From an uncultured Clostridia bacterium (GTDB lineage: Bacteria; Bacillota; Clostridia; Oscillospirales; Ruminococcaceae): 44,250 bases of DNA. The notes beneath the pieces were generated by a model, which saw nothing but the letters and a program-made list of their open reading frames with translations, made no database searches and was not told the DNA's origin. This document shows positions 31,750 to 40,172 of the stretch, piece after piece. Each line of letters begins with the position of its first letter. Position 1 is the stretch's first letter. A program made the position numbers and the translations under genes. The stretch spans positions 1 to 44,250 of the forward strand of contig CANDEV010000021.1 in assembly GCA_947383835.1 (NCBI GenBank). Direction: 5' to 3'.

Positions 31750-31797
31750 ATGGCAGGAGATACCGATATAGGTAAGTTCCCGCCATAGCTTTTTTAA
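31750..31797 (+). terminator. Probable terminator downstream of the XRE gene
   Basis: ATGGC...GCCAT with inner GG/CC and TACC/GGTA pairing, followed by a T run at 31790-31795. A second GC hairpin without T run, GGCGGG/CCCGCC, is at 31705-31724. The 31646-31996 gap otherwise holds the GC-rich repeat. Confidence 0.55.
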
Positions 31798-31946
31798 GCA
31801 GTAACTGCCAGTAATATTTAACATTGAAGGGATTCTCGCCTCAGGGCGTTCCCTACCCCGCCCCTTGGGGGGGCTCAACAAAGTAACAGTTTGTAATATT
31901 TAACATTGGGGGGACTCTCGCCGCGGGGCGTTCCCCGCCGCCTTGC
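31798..31946. repeat. GC-rich dispersed intergenic repeat, copy E (tandem)
   Basis: Two tandem, unequal copies. A degenerate one (TAATATTTAACATTGAAGGG... CTCAGGGCGTTCCCT) is followed by CCCGCCCCTTGGGGGGGCT and a near-perfect one (TAATATTTAACATTGGGGGG, then CTCTCGCCGCGGGGCGTTCCCCGC). The latter ends in GCCTTGC, where the asnB -35 box begins, as in copy A. Confidence 0.75.
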
Positions 31947-31971
31947 AATTTGCGGAATAATAGTGTATAAT
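31943..31971 (+). promoter_or_regulatory. Promoter for asnB
   Basis: TTGCAA (31943-31948), 17-nt spacer, TATAAT (31966-31971). The -35 box overlaps the end of GC-rich repeat copy E. Confidence 0.75.
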
Positions 31972-32014
31972 AATATAGTATAATTTACTAAACTATATGA
32001 AAGGTACGATAAAT

Positions 32015-33853
32015 ATGTGTGGCTTTGTTGGCTTTACCAATATGCAAAACAATTCAAATAAAATAATCGAGGCTATGATGGAAAAAATTCGCCATAGGGG
32101 TCCCGATTCGGGCGGTAAGCACGTGGACGGCGATATTGCTCTCGGTTTCAGACGTTTGAGTATCATCGACATCACGTCTTCGGGTGACCAGCCTATGTAT
32201 AATGAGGACAATACCAAAATTCTCCTTTTCAACGGCGAGATATACAACTATCAGTCTATCCGCAGCGAGCTTATTGCAGCGGGACACACATTTAAGAGCA
32301 ATGCCGATTCCGAGGTAGTCCTCCACGGCTATGAGGAGTACGGCGAAAAGCTTTTGAACAAGCTTCGCGGTATGTTCGCTTTCGTTATTTGGGACACGGT
32401 CAAAAAGGAGCTTTTCGGCGCGCGTGACTTTTTCGGAATAAAGCCGCTTTACTACGCCAAAATGGGGGATACCCTCATGTTCGGTTCTGAAATAAAGGCT
32501 TTCCTTGTTCACCCGGATTTTGTCAAGGAACTTAACGAGGCGGCTCTTGAAAATTATCTGACATTCCAGTACTCGCCCACAACCGAGACGTTTTTCAAGA
32601 ATGTTTACAAGCTACCGCCTGCACACTATTTTAAATATAAGGACGGCGATCTCTCCCTGAAAAGGTATTGGGACGTCCGCTTCGACCCCGACAACGGTCC
32701 CGATCTGGATAAGTGGGTGGACGAAATTTCAGACATTTTCCACAATTCCGTTGAGGCGCATAAGATTTCCGACGTTGAGGTTGGAAGCTTCCTTTCCAGC
32801 GGCGTGGACTCAAGCTATGTTGCTGCTGTGGCAAATGTTGACAAGACCTTTACCGTCGGCTTCGGCGAGGACGAAAGGTACAACGAAATAGGCTGGGCAA
32901 AGGAATTTTCAAAATATATCGGCAAGGAAAATATAAGCAAGGTCATTACTCCCGAAGAGTACTGGGGCAATATCGCAAAGATACAGTACCACATGGACGA
33001 ACCCCTTGCAGACCCCTCCTGCATTGCGCTTTATTTTGTCTGCAACAAGGCTTCGGAGTACGTCAAGGTGGTGCTTTCCGGGGAGGGTGCGGACGAGATT
33101 TTCGGCGGCTACAATATTTATAAAGAACCAATGTCAATGCCTGCGTACAACGCAATCCCACGACCTATAAGACGGGGTATAGGCGCAGTCGCTTCAAAGC
33201 TTCCCGCAAAAAGAGGGGTAAATTTCCTTGTCCGCCGCGGCAAGGACTTGGAGGAACGTTTTATCGGCAACGCCTATATGTTCAGTGAAAAGGAGCGTAA
33301 GGCTCTGCTGAAGATAAAGACGGACGCTCCCCCCGCTGTTGAGATAACAAAGCCTTTCTATGACAAGGTTTCCGACGCTGACGCGGTTACAAAAATGCAG
33401 TACCTCGATCTGCACCTTTGGATGACGGGGGACATTCTCCTGAAAGCGGATAAAATGTCCATGGCGAACAGTCTGGAGCTGCGTGTGCCGTTCCTCGACA
33501 AGGAGGTCATGGCTGTTGCGGAGAAAATTCCCACAAAGTACCGTGTTACCGATGAAAATACAAAATTTGCCATGAGAAAAGCGGCGCTCCGTTCTGCGCC
33601 TCCGCAGACTGCCAACAAGAAAAAGCTTGGTTTCCCCGTGCCTATCCGCGTTTGGCTTAAAGAGGACAAATATTACGGAATTGTCAAGGAATATTTTACC
33701 TCCGAAACAGCGGAGCACTTTTTCAATACCGAAATGCTTGTGAAGCTCCTTGACGATCACCGCGCTGGCAAGTACGACAACAGCCGCAAGATTTGGACTT
33801 TGTTTATTTTCCTTGTTTGGTACAAGGTTTATTTTACCGATTATAAAAATTAA
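32015..33853 (+). CDS. asnB: Asparagine synthase (glutamine-hydrolysing)
   Basis: 612 residues. The N-terminus MCGFVGF gives, after Met removal, the catalytic Cys1 of a class II glutaminase domain (to about 200, with RGPDSGG and LLFNGEIYNY). The synthetase domain has the PP-loop FLSSGVDSSYVAA and the conserved GEGADEIFGGYNIYK, which bind ATP and aspartate. It converts aspartate and glutamine to asparagine and glutamate in the cytoplasm. The frame opens six codons earlier, but Cys must be residue 2, fixing ATG 32015. Promoter at 31943-31971. It stands alone. Confidence 0.95.
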   Translation: MCGFVGFTNMQNNSNKIIEAMMEKIRHRGPDSGGKHVDGDIALGFRRLSIIDITSSGDQPMYNEDNTKILLFNGEIYNYQSIRSELIAAGHTFKSNADSEVVLHGYEEYGEKLLNKLRGMFAFVIWDTVKKELFGARDFFGIKPLYYAKMGDTLMFGSEIKAFLVHPDFVKELNEAALENYLTFQYSPTTETFFKNVYKLPPAHYFKYKDGDLSLKRYWDVRFDPDNGPDLDKWVDEISDIFHNSVEAHKISDVEVGSFLSSGVDSSYVAAVANVDKTFTVGFGEDERYNEIGWAKEFSKYIGKENISKVITPEEYWGNIAKIQYHMDEPLADPSCIALYFVCNKASEYVKVVLSGEGADEIFGGYNIYKEPMSMPAYNAIPRPIRRGIGAVASKLPAKRGVNFLVRRGKDLEERFIGNAYMFSEKERKALLKIKTDAPPAVEITKPFYDKVSDADAVTKMQYLDLHLWMTGDILLKADKMSMANSLELRVPFLDKEVMAVAEKIPTKYRVTDENTKFAMRKAALRSAPPQTANKKKLGFPVPIRVWLKEDKYYGIVKEYFTSETAEHFFNTEMLVKLLDDHRAGKYDNSRKIWTLFIFLVWYKVYFTDYKN

Positions 33854-33940
33854 TAATTTACAAAACGTCCATACAAAAAAACAAAACGTTCACACATTGC
33901 ATATATACTTAAAACAAGGAATTGCAAAGGAAGTGGGGCA

Positions 33941-34534
33941 ATGAAAATCAAAAAGGTAACAGCCGCGATCTTCACGCTTTTGGCGGTACTCATTATAATA
34001 GGCGCGGCGGTGATATTTTTTATTGTGAGCAGAGATGAGATAACAGGTACGGATATAATGGACTTTCCGGGAAGCGAGAACCCCGGTGTCGGCGGTGCGA
34101 TAATATGTCACGAGACAAAAAGCGGAAATCCTGTTGAGCTTTTGGTCTGTGCAGACACTTCAAAGGCTACGGGAGAAGATGACGGGGTGTACCGTATATT
34201 GGTCGTGCTTAATCAACGTGAAAACAAAGCTTACAGCGTTGAAAATGCGTCCTTTGACCTTGCTTTCAACAATGATGATTTGATAATCAGCAGTTATTGC
34301 AGCGGCGGAAATTTTGAGTACTTCAAACCGCAAGTGGATTTTCCCCCCGACAACAAGAGGCATATTGTCTGCGATTTTGACGGGAATTATGCGGAAATTG
34401 AAATTATTGCAAAACTAAGCCGACCCGAAGAAATACCCATGAATTTCACCTATGACATTTCGGGAAAAGGTCTGAACTCTTTGAACGGTTTTCCCGACCA
34501 AAGCTGTGAGATAATGATATCATGCGATTGGTAA
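33941..34534 (+). CDS. Membrane-anchored extracytoplasmic protein, unknown
   Basis: 197 residues. A single N-terminal transmembrane helix (about 8-30) without lipobox anchors an outside beta-rich domain that has no recognised family. It contains several cysteines (IICHE, LLVCADT, YCSGG, IVCDF, QSCEIMISC). GGAAGTGGGGCA is the ribosome binding site before ATG 33941. No neighbour suggests a role. It ends directly at a strong terminator. Confidence 0.65.
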   Translation: MKIKKVTAAIFTLLAVLIIIGAAVIFFIVSRDEITGTDIMDFPGSENPGVGGAIICHETKSGNPVELLVCADTSKATGEDDGVYRILVVLNQRENKAYSVENASFDLAFNNDDLIISSYCSGGNFEYFKPQVDFPPDNKRHIVCDFDGNYAEIEIIAKLSRPEEIPMNFTYDISGKGLNSLNGFPDQSCEIMISCDW

Positions 34535-34571
34535 AAAAAGCCCTTACTGACAAAACAGTAAGGGCTTTTTT
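34534..34571. terminator. Strong bidirectional terminator
   Basis: AAAAAAGCCCTTACTG and CAGTAAGGGCTTTTTT form a perfect 16-bp stem with a six-base loop, with A and T runs on both flanks, between the anchored-protein gene and the leftward sigma-like gene. Confidence 0.93.
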
Positions 34572-34623
34572 GCAAATGTTATCGGAAGTTATTTATTTTT
34601 TTAATGGAGTTTAAGTCAAGAAT

Positions 34624-36279
34624 TTATTCCTTTACCGAAATAAGTACGGCAGGGGCGGGATAGTCCGCGCATTGGGGGAAAAGTCCGTTACTGATCGCAT
34701 TTTTCGCGATACGCATGGAAACGGTGGAGCAGCTGTACATATACCTTTGAAACTCCGGTACGGATTTAAGGTGCGGCGGAAGCTTCACGGGATTTACCAT
34801 AAGCTTCACCCATTCGTCATGGAATTTTTCCGCAATGATATCGTGGTGATCCTTGCTTATATTGTACAACTCAAACCGTTCCTTTTCGGCGATAATGGGA
34901 ACGTCGCAGACCACTTTATCGCCCTCTTTGGCAAGGTATCTAAGCTCTATAAGCTTATCGAAATTCTCGAAGCAGCCTGCGTTTATCAGAGGTAATTGCT
35001 CTTCCTTGCCGCTGTGAATGGCATAAAGCATTTGCGCTATTTCCACGTCGGTCATACGGCGTTTAAGAATATCCCGCATACCGAGCTGCGTGTCGCCCAG
35101 CAGAGTGTTGTACTCACATATTGTCAAATCAACATTTTTCCCTCCGCCATCGGCAGATCCTCCCATGCACGATTCACCGCTTATATAATATTTTCCGCGC
35201 TCAAAGACCGCATTGCCGTAATCGTAATTTGCAGGATAACGGCTTCCCATTGCGATCCACTTTCCACCGCCCGGGCGGTCGGGGTATTCCTCAAAAGGCA
35301 TTTTCCCGCAAACGTCGTCGCGGACTTGGCTTACCGCATGGAGCAAAGTCCGAACAGCAAAGAAGCTGTCAAGCTTTGCCTGCTTGGATTCGGTCTGCCG
35401 CTTGTAAAAAACGCAGCCGTGCAGTTCTTCAAGACCCTTGTCCACAATTGTCCATACGTCCTTATAGAGCTTGTCCGCGATCTGCTTTTCAAGAGCAACA
35501 TTAGCAGTATGATCTTCGGGTGTGTAAATGATAAAATCAGTGTAGACCTTGTCCCCGACGCGCTTCATAAGCTCACCGCTTACAAGCTTGTCAACAACAG
35601 GCTCGATATAAGCCGCGGCTATGCCTATCGCCTTTGCAAGCTCGGTAACGGTCACAGGCTTTTCGTATGCAAGTATAAGCAGATTTTGAGCAATCTTGTC
35701 GTCGTCCCTGACAAGGCTGAATGGTTCGTTATCAAGACCGCCCCGTCCCGAACAGGACATCATAAGAGTTTCAGGCTCATAGCTTTGTTTGGTGTAATTT
35801 TCCATAGCAAATTCCTTTCCGATACGCTTTCTTCCCGCATCGAGACGACTTTTCACGGTGTTCTCCGAAATACCAAGCGAGGCGGCAATGTCCCGCACTT
35901 TTTCGCCGTGCATATAGTGCCGCACCATGACTTCGCGGTACAGCTTTGTAAGATAGGCAAGACACCGCCGTATCTCCTCGGCTTCGGCGGACTTTTCCGC
36001 AGCTTCGTAAATTTCAGCCTCGTCGGGAACGTCCGCTGCCACGTCAAAGGACACCGTTGGCTTGTTATATTTTTTGCGGAGCAGGTCGTAATACTTGCGG
36101 TTCAGCACAGCCGTCAGCCACGCCTTTGGCTCGTCTATAGGCTTTTTTGCCGCACAAGCGGAAAGAGCCGCAAGAAGCGTTTCCTGCACCAAGTCCTGCG
36201 CGTCATTGATATTGCCGCATTTGCATATCGCCGCGTTAAGCAGGAAGTCGGCGTATTCCGTAAGATTGTTTTTATTCAT
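34624..36279 (-). CDS. ECF-type sigma factor with about 390-residue C-terminal extension
   Basis: 551 residues. Residues 1-70 are sigma region 2 (INDAQDLVQETLLAAL...AWLTAVLNRKYYDLLRKK), about 105-155 region 4 (LYREVMVRHYMHGEKVRDIAASLGISENTVKSRLDAGRKRIG). The rest is an additional domain set. It starts with a probable winged helix (LLILAYEKPVTVTELAKAIGIAAAYIEPVVDKLVSGELMKRV, about 205-245) and continues with a soluble segment rich in charged residues. Such fused ends on ECF sigmas often replace an anti-sigma factor as the sensor. ATG 36279 has ACGAGG eight bases upstream; a GTG nine bases earlier would overlap that site. No anti-sigma gene follows. Confidence 0.82.
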   Translation of the reverse strand: MNKNNLTEYADFLLNAAICKCGNINDAQDLVQETLLAALSACAAKKPIDEPKAWLTAVLNRKYYDLLRKKYNKPTVSFDVAADVPDEAEIYEAAEKSAEAEEIRRCLAYLTKLYREVMVRHYMHGEKVRDIAASLGISENTVKSRLDAGRKRIGKEFAMENYTKQSYEPETLMMSCSGRGGLDNEPFSLVRDDDKIAQNLLILAYEKPVTVTELAKAIGIAAAYIEPVVDKLVSGELMKRVGDKVYTDFIIYTPEDHTANVALEKQIADKLYKDVWTIVDKGLEELHGCVFYKRQTESKQAKLDSFFAVRTLLHAVSQVRDDVCGKMPFEEYPDRPGGGKWIAMGSRYPANYDYGNAVFERGKYYISGESCMGGSADGGGKNVDLTICEYNTLLGDTQLGMRDILKRRMTDVEIAQMLYAIHSGKEEQLPLINAGCFENFDKLIELRYLAKEGDKVVCDVPIIAEKERFELYNISKDHHDIIAEKFHDEWVKLMVNPVKLPPHLKSVPEFQRYMYSCSTVSMRIAKNAISNGLFPQCADYPAPAVLISVKE

Positions 36280-36361
36280 GAGAGGCACCTCGTTTAAAAG
36301 CTTTCACCTATATAGTCGCGGAAAAATGAAAAAGGTTTGCCGAAAAATAATTATTATTAAA

Positions 36362-36405
36362 AAAATGCCCCTACTGTTCAGATAAAATTTCAGTAAGGGC
36401 ATTTT
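36362..36405 (-). terminator. Terminator after the hemerythrin gene
   Basis: AAAATGCCC with TACTG pairs with CAGTA and GGGCATTTT around a loop of about 14 nt, and the minus strand continues with a T run. Confidence 0.8.
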
Positions 36406-36420
36406 ATATTATGTATCTGT

Positions 36421-37329
36421 TTAAGCTTTTGCCTTATTCTTAACGGTCTTGTTAATGTAAAGAGCCATGTAGCCGTGTTCGGTGCGCCAAAGCATACTGT
36501 AATCGGGGTAGATATCTTTAAAGCTTGCATAAAAATCCTTTTCGGGAAGAACGGTGCTGTTGAAGTTCACAAGAGTATTGGGCAGAAAAGCGGTCAGGAC
36601 GTCTCTGTTAAAGGCTTTGAACATTTCCTTTATCATCGGCGTAACGATCTCGTCTATCTCGCATACCTTCTTGTTCAGAAGTGTAGTCATTATTTTTGTG
36701 AGGAGAGTTTCCTCCATTGCCGTGACAATAGTATATTCCTCGTCCCATTCATTTTTGAACTTGTCCCTGTAGCAGAAAAGCTTTCCCAGCTCGTGTCCCG
36801 CGTATTTTTCGCTTACAAGAGTAGTTGTTACGTGAAAAGCTCCGTTGTTTATCGTTTTGAAAATTTCCTCCAGCATTTCCGTACTTTCTCTGTCAATGCC
36901 TTCCTTCCATTTGCTGGGGACTTTTCCTGCTATCGCCTGATCCTCGATAAGAACGTGGGCTGCGAGCCAGCCTGCACAAGCTCCGACAAAATGCTCCATT
37001 GATTCCCGTGAATAGCGGCTTGATGTGATCTCTCTTTCAAGGGCGGGGACGACAACGTCGCGCATATTATCATGAACCTTTTTGTGGTTTACATAACCGT
37101 GATAGCCTATGCTGCGCTGATACTCCTCCTCCTCGGCAAAATGCTGCATAGTATAGCTTTTAAGGTACTTTATCGCCTCAATACAAGTCATTTTGTTTCT
37201 TTCAAAATCTGCTTCCGTAAAATTACGCATAATACGGCTGACGATTGAAAAAAGCTGCTTATGAGCGTCATCAATGATCTTAACGCCGATTTTGTAATCA
37301 TCTTTCCATTCAAACATAGCCTGTTCCAT
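36421..37329 (-). CDS. Hemerythrin-domain protein with an unassigned C-terminal domain
   Basis: 302 residues. Residues 5-132 are a bacteriohemerythrin: His23 in DDAHKQLF, His63 and Glu67 in MQHFAEEEEY, His82 and His86 in NHKKVH, His125 and Asp130 in AAHVLIED. These seven ligands fit a diiron site that binds O2 or NO. The C-terminal part (about 150-302, TLVSEKYAGHELGKLFCYRDKF... FLPNTLVNF...) is mixed alpha/beta with no confident match; a CheX-like fold is one possibility. This pairing suggests oxygen or redox sensing in an anaerobe rather than simple storage. AAAGGA precedes ATG 37329 by eight bases. Confidence 0.85.
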   Translation of the reverse strand: MEQAMFEWKDDYKIGVKIIDDAHKQLFSIVSRIMRNFTEADFERNKMTCIEAIKYLKSYTMQHFAEEEEYQRSIGYHGYVNHKKVHDNMRDVVVPALEREITSSRYSRESMEHFVGACAGWLAAHVLIEDQAIAGKVPSKWKEGIDRESTEMLEEIFKTINNGAFHVTTTLVSEKYAGHELGKLFCYRDKFKNEWDEEYTIVTAMEETLLTKIMTTLLNKKVCEIDEIVTPMIKEMFKAFNRDVLTAFLPNTLVNFNSTVLPEKDFYASFKDIYPDYSMLWRTEHGYMALYINKTVKNKAKA

Positions 37330-37498
37330 AGTACCATTCCTTTCAACGTTATTCTATATAATATTAACATATTTTAACTAAACTGTCAAGTGCTGAATAC
37401 AATAAAAGTGCAATTAATTGTATGATCGTTATATTTAACCGGTATGCACAAATCGAATATAATGAATATAAAATATGCTGAAATGGGAGTGTTTTTTT

Positions 37499-38377
37499 TT
37501 GGAAATTTATGTTGTACAGTCAGGTGATACCGTATATTCAATTGCTCAAAAATTCGGTGTTTCTCAGGAACGTCTTGTGTCGGACAACGCCCTTGACCCT
37601 AACCGAGAGCTTGTCCTCGGGCAGGCTTTGCTGGTTATGAAGCCGAAAGTAATACACACCTTTAGACAGGGTGAAAGTCTTTTCAGTATTGCTCAAAGCT
37701 ATGGGACGTCTCTGCTTGCGCTTTACCGCAATAATCCCTCGCTTATCGGGCATGAATATATCGAAACGGGGACGCAGATAGTGATAAGCTTTGAGGACGA
37801 ACCGACCGAAAAAATCAAAACGAGCGGCTTTGCCTACAGCTATATAAACAGGAACGTTCTTGAACACGCCCTGCCGTACCTTACATATCTGATAATATTC
37901 GGCTACGGATTTAACGAGGACGGTTCTGTAATCGTGCTGAATGACGAGGATATGATTTACCTTGCTCACAGCTATCAAACCGCCGTCCTGCTCAGTCTGA
38001 CGAGTATTAACACAGACGGCACTTTCGGTTCGGGCAAGATTGAACGGCTTCTGACCGATATTGATTTCCAGAACACCGTCATTGCAAATTTTATCGGCGT
38101 GATAGAGCAAAAGGGCGCACAGGGTCTCGATATAGATATAGAATACATTCCGCCGCAGTTCAGGACGCAGTTTGCCGAATTTGCGGAAAATTGCAGGGGA
38201 CAGCTCCAAAGCAGGGGGCTTATCCTGCATATCGACCTTGCGCCGAAAACCTCACCCGACCAGCAGGGGCTGCTTTACGAAGCCCATGATTACGAGCTTT
38301 TGGGGGCTGCGGCGGATTATGTTTTCCTGATGACCTATGAGTGGGGATATACATATGCACATTCAAGATACAGGTAA
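37499..38377 (+). pseudogene. LysM-LysM-GH18 hydrolase, 3' truncated
   Basis: 292 residues from a TTG start. Two LysM domains (about 2-46 and 50-96) bind peptidoglycan, then a GH18 barrel begins near 108 and includes GLDIDIEYIPP with catalytic Glu215. It is like the spore-cortex enzymes SleL/YaaH. Those continue about 130-150 residues beyond the LMTYEWGYTY motif. Here that motif is followed by seven unrelated residues, AHSRYR, and a TAA, three bases before a palindromic element. The last third of the barrel is missing and does not occur downstream, so the enzyme is probably dead. TTG 37499 fits a GGGAG at 37485-37489, and family members start MIYVVQPGDT. A T9 run lies between the site and the start. 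Confidence 0.8.
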
Positions 38378-38379
38378 TA

Positions 38380-38482
38380 ATACTAATTTCTGTCTAAAAG
38401 CGTAGTTAAAAAATCTGCGCAAAAATCATATATGCAAATTTTTGCTTGATTTTTTAAACGCTTTTTAGACGGAAATTAGTAT
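38380..38482. mobile_element. 103-bp palindromic MITE-like element, copy 2
   Basis: Same termini as copy 1 and inverse to it; its reverse complement matches copy 1 nearly base for base. It starts three bases after the stop of the truncated LysM-GH18 gene. Confidence 0.85.
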
Positions 38483-38755
38483 AAACTGCGTCATAAAATT
38501 ATATTATGCAAATTTACTTGCATGCATATTAAAAATATGTTACAATATAAAAAGCGGCGAACGGTATTTTTTCGTTACTGTACTATAGACCGCCGCGGAG
38601 GTTTTCCGCAAAATAAAAATGAAACTTTTTAAACGCCTATAGCGATACTGTAAAATAACGCTTTTTGTATGGACATGGTCTCCCCGCCTGCGGCTATGGA
38701 ACAGCGGGACAGCCTGCATTGGCAAGGAGAGCAGTCCCCTGCAAATTCGGTTCTT
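38483..38755. other. Intergenic stretch between two MITE copies
   Basis: No gene or continuation of the GH18 frame is found. It contains a hairpin CCGCCGCGG and a GC-richer tract (GCTATGGAACAGCGGGACAGCC near 38692) resembling debris rather than a functional feature. Confidence 0.5.
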
Positions 38756-38858
38756 ATACTAATTTGCGACTAAAAAGCGTGTAAAAAATCAAGCAAAAAT
38801 TTGCGCGTGTGATTTTTGTGCAGATTTTTTACATACGCTTTTAGGAACAAATTAGTAT
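38756..38858. mobile_element. 103-bp palindromic MITE-like element, copy 3
   Basis: Same length and termini as copies 1 and 2, but with GCGAC instead of ACGTC after the end and GCGTG/CATACGC stem variants, shared with copy 4. It lies 32 bp before the ECF sigma start, in its probable promoter region. Confidence 0.85.
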
Positions 38859-38890
38859 TATATAGGCATGGCATAACAGGAGGAACGGAA

Positions 38891-39382
38891 TTGAATAAAA
38901 ACGATAACGGAATATCCGCAGAGACCCTTGTGGATATGTATTCCGATATGGTTTACAGACTGGCGTATGCTCGTTCGCAAAATGTCCACGACGCGCAGGA
39001 TATTACCCAGGATGTATTCCTTAAATACATAAGGTCGGGAAAAAAATTTAATGACGAAGAGCACCGAAAGGCATGGCTTATAAAGGTGGCTGTCAATGCC
39101 GGAAACTCCTTTGCAAGGTCTGCATGGAACAGGCATAGAGCCGATATTTCCGAGGCGGAGTCAGAAACGGAGGATATCCCCGAAAAGAGCGAGGTATATT
39201 ATGCTGTGAGGGAGCTGCCCGAAAAATACAGGGTGATAGTTCACCTGTTTTATTACGAGGAAATTCCCGTAAAGGAAATCGGCAGCATTCTTGGAATAGG
39301 AGAGTCTGCCGTAAAATCAAGACTTTTCCGTGCGCGGGAAATGCTTAGAGAAAAACTGGGGGGCGAGAATTTTGAATTTTAA
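38891..39382 (+). CDS. ECF RNA polymerase sigma factor
   Basis: 163 residues. Region 2 at about 12-75 (LVDMYSDMVYRLAYARSQNVHDAQDITQDVFLKYIRSGKKFNDEEHRKAWLIKVAVNAG), region 4 at about 103-155 (LPEKYRVIVHLFYYEEIPVKEIGSILGIGESAVKSRLFRAREMLREKLGG). It should direct transcription of envelope or stress genes when released from its partner. TTG 38891 is the start: AGGAGG (38878-38883) is seven bases upstream and no ATG fits. A palindromic element lies just upstream. The next gene overlaps its end, typical of a sigma/anti-sigma pair. Confidence 0.9.
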   Translation: MNKNDNGISAETLVDMYSDMVYRLAYARSQNVHDAQDITQDVFLKYIRSGKKFNDEEHRKAWLIKVAVNAGNSFARSAWNRHRADISEAESETEDIPEKSEVYYAVRELPEKYRVIVHLFYYEEIPVKEIGSILGIGESAVKSRLFRAREMLREKLGGENFEF

Positions 39383-39956
39383 GGAAAGCTATAAAAAGGA
39401 TTACGAAGAAATTAAAACAGACGAAGCGTTCAGAAACCGGCTTTCGGAGGAAATCAATTCTGTGACCGTCCCCGCGAAGCAAAGGAGAATACAGGCGGGC
39501 GTTTGCGCTGCTGCCGCGGTTATCGCGATTGCGGCAGGACTTCGCTTTTTTACGTCTGCGGAGGAACAGTCGGGAATTATCCATGAGCAGGTCGGTACTG
39601 CCACAACGTTATCGGCGGCTGCGGGCGTGTTTACGCAGGAAAAATGGTACGCAGAGGCTGAAACGGACGAGGAGATATGGGATAAATTCAGGGAGCTCAT
39701 AGGCGGAGGAGACATTACGTCCCTCTATTGCGGAAATTCCGAACAGCTTGGAGACGGCGACATTTTAAGCGCAGAGGAGGCGGAGGCGCTGTCCCGAAAG
39801 CTTTCTGAGGCTTTACCCTGCGGAGAGAAAGAATTAAACGGAAATATCAGCTTTTGCATGGCTGTTTTCGGGGACGGGAATATAATTAAATTCCGAATTT
39901 CCGAAAGCGGAGAGGTGCAGCTCAATGACGCGGAAATTATTTATAAATTTAAGTAA
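39372..39956 (+). CDS. Probable anti-sigma factor, membrane anchored
   Basis: 194 residues. An acidic/basic cytoplasmic N-terminus (about 1-38) leads into one transmembrane helix (about 41-58) and an extracytoplasmic domain of about 135 residues with two cysteines. That topology and the 11-bp overlap with the ECF sigma gene identify it as the likely anti-sigma factor, although no zinc-type anti-sigma motif is seen. TTG 39372 fits the GGGGGG-rich site in the preceding gene. Its TAA adjoins a palindromic element (TAATACTAATTT). Confidence 0.75.
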   Translation: MNFKESYKKDYEEIKTDEAFRNRLSEEINSVTVPAKQRRIQAGVCAAAAVIAIAAGLRFFTSAEEQSGIIHEQVGTATTLSAAAGVFTQEKWYAEAETDEEIWDKFRELIGGGDITSLYCGNSEQLGDGDILSAEEAEALSRKLSEALPCGEKELNGNISFCMAVFGDGNIIKFRISESGEVQLNDAEIIYKFK

Positions 39957-40058
39957 TACTAATTTGCTCCTAAAAGCGTAGGTAAAAAATCTGCACAAAA
40001 ATCATATATGCAAATTTTTGCTTGATTTTTTACACGCTTTTTAGTCGCAAATTAGTAT
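39956..40058. mobile_element. 103-bp palindromic MITE-like element, copy 4
   Basis: Same family as copy 3, inverse orientation. Its first base is the last base of the anti-sigma stop codon. The element would end the sigma/anti-sigma transcript in a long hairpin. Confidence 0.85.
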
Positions 40059-40172
40059 AACATGATTTTCCTGCGGTATATTTGTGCCGCGGGAAAATTT
40101 TTTTAAAAATTTTGCAACCTTTTGACGACTTGCGGAGTGTTAATAATAGGTATAATGGAAGGAGCGTACAGA

